Positions 4,851 through 6,399 of a stretch of 6,399 bases of DNA are shown here, piece by piece (the first letter of the stretch is position 1; each line of letters opens with the position of its first letter). This stretch comes from JBPCOB01 sp051000715 (GTDB taxonomy: Bacteria; Actinomycetota; Actinomycetes; JALYNC01). The DNA is taken from positions 1-6,399 of the forward strand of contig JBPCOB010000200.1 of the NCBI GenBank assembly GCA_051000715.1. Direction: 5' to 3'. The notes below the pieces were generated by a model. It had not been told where the DNA came from, searched no databases, and worked only from the letters and a program-made list of their open reading frames with translations. Position numbers and translations under genes: made by a program.

Positions 4851-6320
4851 CTAAGTTGCCCACCCTCGTGCCACGGTCCGGTCCAGCTGCACCTTGGCGG
4901 CGACCAGCGTCGCTCGCGGCGAGGTACCGGCCACCAGCATGTCCGACAGCTGCGTGAAGATGATCGTGTCGCACTCGTTCCACATTGGGATCTTCGGCCG
5001 GAGCCCGATGTTCTGCGGCTTCCACGTCTCGAAGACGGCGGGGGCGGTCAGGATGTTGGGCAGCTTGGAGGGTCGCCGCTCCGCCCGGTGCACCTCCGGG
5101 AGGTCGTAGACGCTCTGCCGCGTCGGGGTGCCGCCGCCGGCCTTGCTGGCGAGGTTGGCCAGCTGGGTCTTCGGCGCCGTGGCCCACACCAGGAAGAGCC
5201 AGGCGGCCTCCCGCTCGCGGCGGCTGCAGTTGGCGTTGATTCCGAGACCGGTGCCGCCGTACATGCCGGCCCGGCGGGCCGGGCCCTTGGGCAGCGGCGC
5301 GTAGTCGATCTTGCCCGGCAGCGCCGTCTCGTTGCTGGCGGCGTACTCGTGCCAGTTCGGGCACATGGCGATCTGCCCTGCGCGCAGCGCCGACCCGAGC
5401 CCGTCCCAGTCCCACGTGGTCGATGACGGGTGCGCCACCTTGAGCAGCTTACGGTAGAACCCGGCGGCCTCCATCGCGGCGTCCGTTGTGAGCTGCGACG
5501 GTCCCGGGTCGCGACTGCCGAGCCGACCCACCACGGTGCCGTGCTCGAAGTAGTCGCCGCCGTACGCCCACAACACATTCGAGAAGTCGTTCATCAGCGA
5601 GTCGTGCTGCTTGGCCTGGTGCCCGGCGCCGAACGGCACGTCCGCATGCGCTTTTTTGTTGAACCAGGCGGCGATCCGGTAGTACTCCTCCCAGGTGCGG
5701 TCACCTGACGGCGTCGGGTCAAAGCCGAGGTCGTTCGACATCGCGTCCTTGTGCTTGGCGAACAGGTCCGCGCGGTACTGCCAGATCAGCGTCGGGCAGT
5801 CGTACGGCAGCGCGTACACCGCCTCCTTGTCGATGAAGCGGCCCGCCGCATCCAGCTGGGTGGGGATGAAATCGGACAGGCCCGGCTTCGGCTGCGGCAG
5901 GTTGGCGTCGCCCATCAGCCCGCGCAGGTCGTAGAGGCCCTTGGCATAGGGCGCCAGCACCTGGTACGGATCGGCGTAGATGACCTGGTACGCCGCGGAG
6001 CCCGAAGCGAAGTCCAGCGCGACCTTCTGCACCAGGGCGGACAGCTCAAGCTGCACGATGTTCAGGTTGATACCGGTGAGGTCCGTGAAGGGTTTCTTGT
6101 TCGCGGCGATGGCGGCGGTCGGCGAGGTGTTCTCGGAGATGAAATTCAGGGTGGTGCCGGCGTAGCGGCGCCACGGCGCCGCGTCCGCCTGGTACGAGGC
6201 GGCACTCCCGCCGCCGCAACCGGCGAGCAGGGACGGTGCCGCCAGTGCGGCCGCTCCGCCGACGGCCTTGCGCAGGAATGTCCGGCGGTCGATCGGACGG
6301 TGTGCGAACAGAGCGGTCAT
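4851..6320 (-). CDS. Sugar-binding lipoprotein of ABC importer (Tat-type signal)
   Basis: This 489-residue protein captures the substrate outside the membrane for the two permeases encoded downstream. The start at 6320 is chosen over an in-frame ATG at 6344 because GGAGGG stands 6 bases upstream. The N-terminus has a twin-arginine motif (DRRTFLRK, residues 11-18), a hydrophobic alanine-rich stretch, and a lipobox LAGC with Cys35 as the lipid-anchored first residue of the mature protein; a GGG linker follows. The body has the features of family 1/8 extracellular solute-binding proteins: NFISENTSPTAAIAANKKPF, FASGSAAYQVIYADPYQVLA, a conserved ALPYDCPTLIWQYRADLF hinge-proximal segment, TWEEYYRIAAWF, and GGTGLGINANCSRREREAAW with LFLVWATAP near the C-terminal lobe. 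YALPYDCPT-type segments recall polyol and oligosaccharide binders such as SmoE, but this does not establish the ligand. Total length is slightly above the usual 420-450 residues. It is the first gene of the operon; no regulator or ATPase gene is in the window. Confidence 0.94.
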   Translation of the reverse strand: MTALFAHRPIDRRTFLRKAVGGAAALAAPSLLAGCGGGSAASYQADAAPWRRYAGTTLNFISENTSPTAAIAANKKPFTDLTGINLNIVQLELSALVQKVALDFASGSAAYQVIYADPYQVLAPYAKGLYDLRGLMGDANLPQPKPGLSDFIPTQLDAAGRFIDKEAVYALPYDCPTLIWQYRADLFAKHKDAMSNDLGFDPTPSGDRTWEEYYRIAAWFNKKAHADVPFGAGHQAKQHDSLMNDFSNVLWAYGGDYFEHGTVVGRLGSRDPGPSQLTTDAAMEAAGFYRKLLKVAHPSSTTWDWDGLGSALRAGQIAMCPNWHEYAASNETALPGKIDYAPLPKGPARRAGMYGGTGLGINANCSRREREAAWLFLVWATAPKTQLANLASKAGGGTPTRQSVYDLPEVHRAERRPSKLPNILTAPAVFETWKPQNIGLRPKIPMWNECDTIIFTQLSDMLVAGTSPRATLVAAKVQLDRTVARGWAT

Positions 6321-6326
6321 GGGCAG

Positions 6327-6332
6327 CCCTCC
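6327..6332 (-). promoter_or_regulatory. Ribosome binding site of the binding-protein gene
   Basis: GGAGGG on the minus strand, 6 bases before the ATG at 6318-6320. It fixes the start of the binding protein and shortens it by 8 residues relative to the longest open frame. Confidence 0.75.
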
Positions 6333-6349
6333 GGGGAGCAGCATCAGCT

Positions 6350-6364
6350 CGGTCGGACGGACCG
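6350..6364. promoter_or_regulatory. Small inverted repeat in the operon leader, possible operator
   Basis: CGGTC at 6350-6354 and GACCG at 6360-6364 form a 5-bp inverted repeat with a 5-base spacer, centred about 37 bp upstream of the binding-protein start. Sugar importer operons in actinobacteria are usually controlled by LacI- or GntR-type repressors binding palindromes in this position, but the arms are short and no convincing -10/-35 pair was found. The remaining leader to 6399 shows nothing clearer and the promoter may lie outside the window. Confidence 0.2.
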
Positions 6365-6399
6365 TACACCCGATCGAGGTGCCGATGGTCGCGTGCCGC

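Noticed and set aside
4485..5426. Long plus-strand open frame across the permease/binding-protein junction
   Set aside because: It runs antisense to two well-supported genes and its peptide has no recognisable domain or membrane pattern.
1..6399. CRISPR array, tRNA, rRNA or complete insertion sequence
   Set aside because: No regularly spaced repeats, no cloverleaf-like or rRNA-like sequence and no transposase with terminal inverted repeats were seen.

Overview
The window looks like a piece of a high-GC actinobacterial chromosome: coding frames have G or C at nearly every third codon position, one gene starts with GTG, and the families are typical of Streptomyces, Micromonospora or Frankia-type genomes. 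I cannot name the genus. No rRNA, tRNA, CRISPR array or complete insertion sequence is visible.

The right half (about 2963-6399) is one intact minus-strand operon for a CUT1-type carbohydrate ABC importer. Transcription runs from the right edge leftwards: a Tat-type lipoprotein that binds the substrate (4851-6320), a MalF/UgpA-like permease (3894-4850) and a MalG/UgpE-like permease (2980-3897). The three genes are packed tightly: the first stop abuts the next start, and the second pair shares an ATGA overlap. A strong GC hairpin overlaps the last stop codon. No ATPase gene is present, which fits the actinobacterial habit of sharing one multi-purpose ATPase (MsiK) between sugar importers. The substrate cannot be read from sequence.

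The left half (about 1-2960) is a decaying accessory region. It holds, from left to right: an unrecognised, frame-broken fragment; a scar joining the start of a nucleotidyltransferase-like gene to the tail of what may be a DUF2268-type protein; a tyrosine recombinase complete in all catalytic residues except for one extra base that breaks its frame; an apparently intact 74-residue two-helix membrane protein of PLDc_N type on the plus strand; an unrecognised open stretch; and the C-terminal end of a SAVED-domain protein with a TGG-to-TAG-type stop inside it. The 176 bp between the recombinase and the small membrane-protein gene contain a perfect 9-bp inverted repeat and a 10-bp direct repeat, the most conspicuous non-coding structure in the window.

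Together this reads as the edge of a former mobile or defence-related island next to an ordinary sugar-uptake operon. The SAVED fragment hints that a cyclic-oligonucleotide (CBASS-like) defence locus once stood here, but no intact defence system is present and I see no working novel system.
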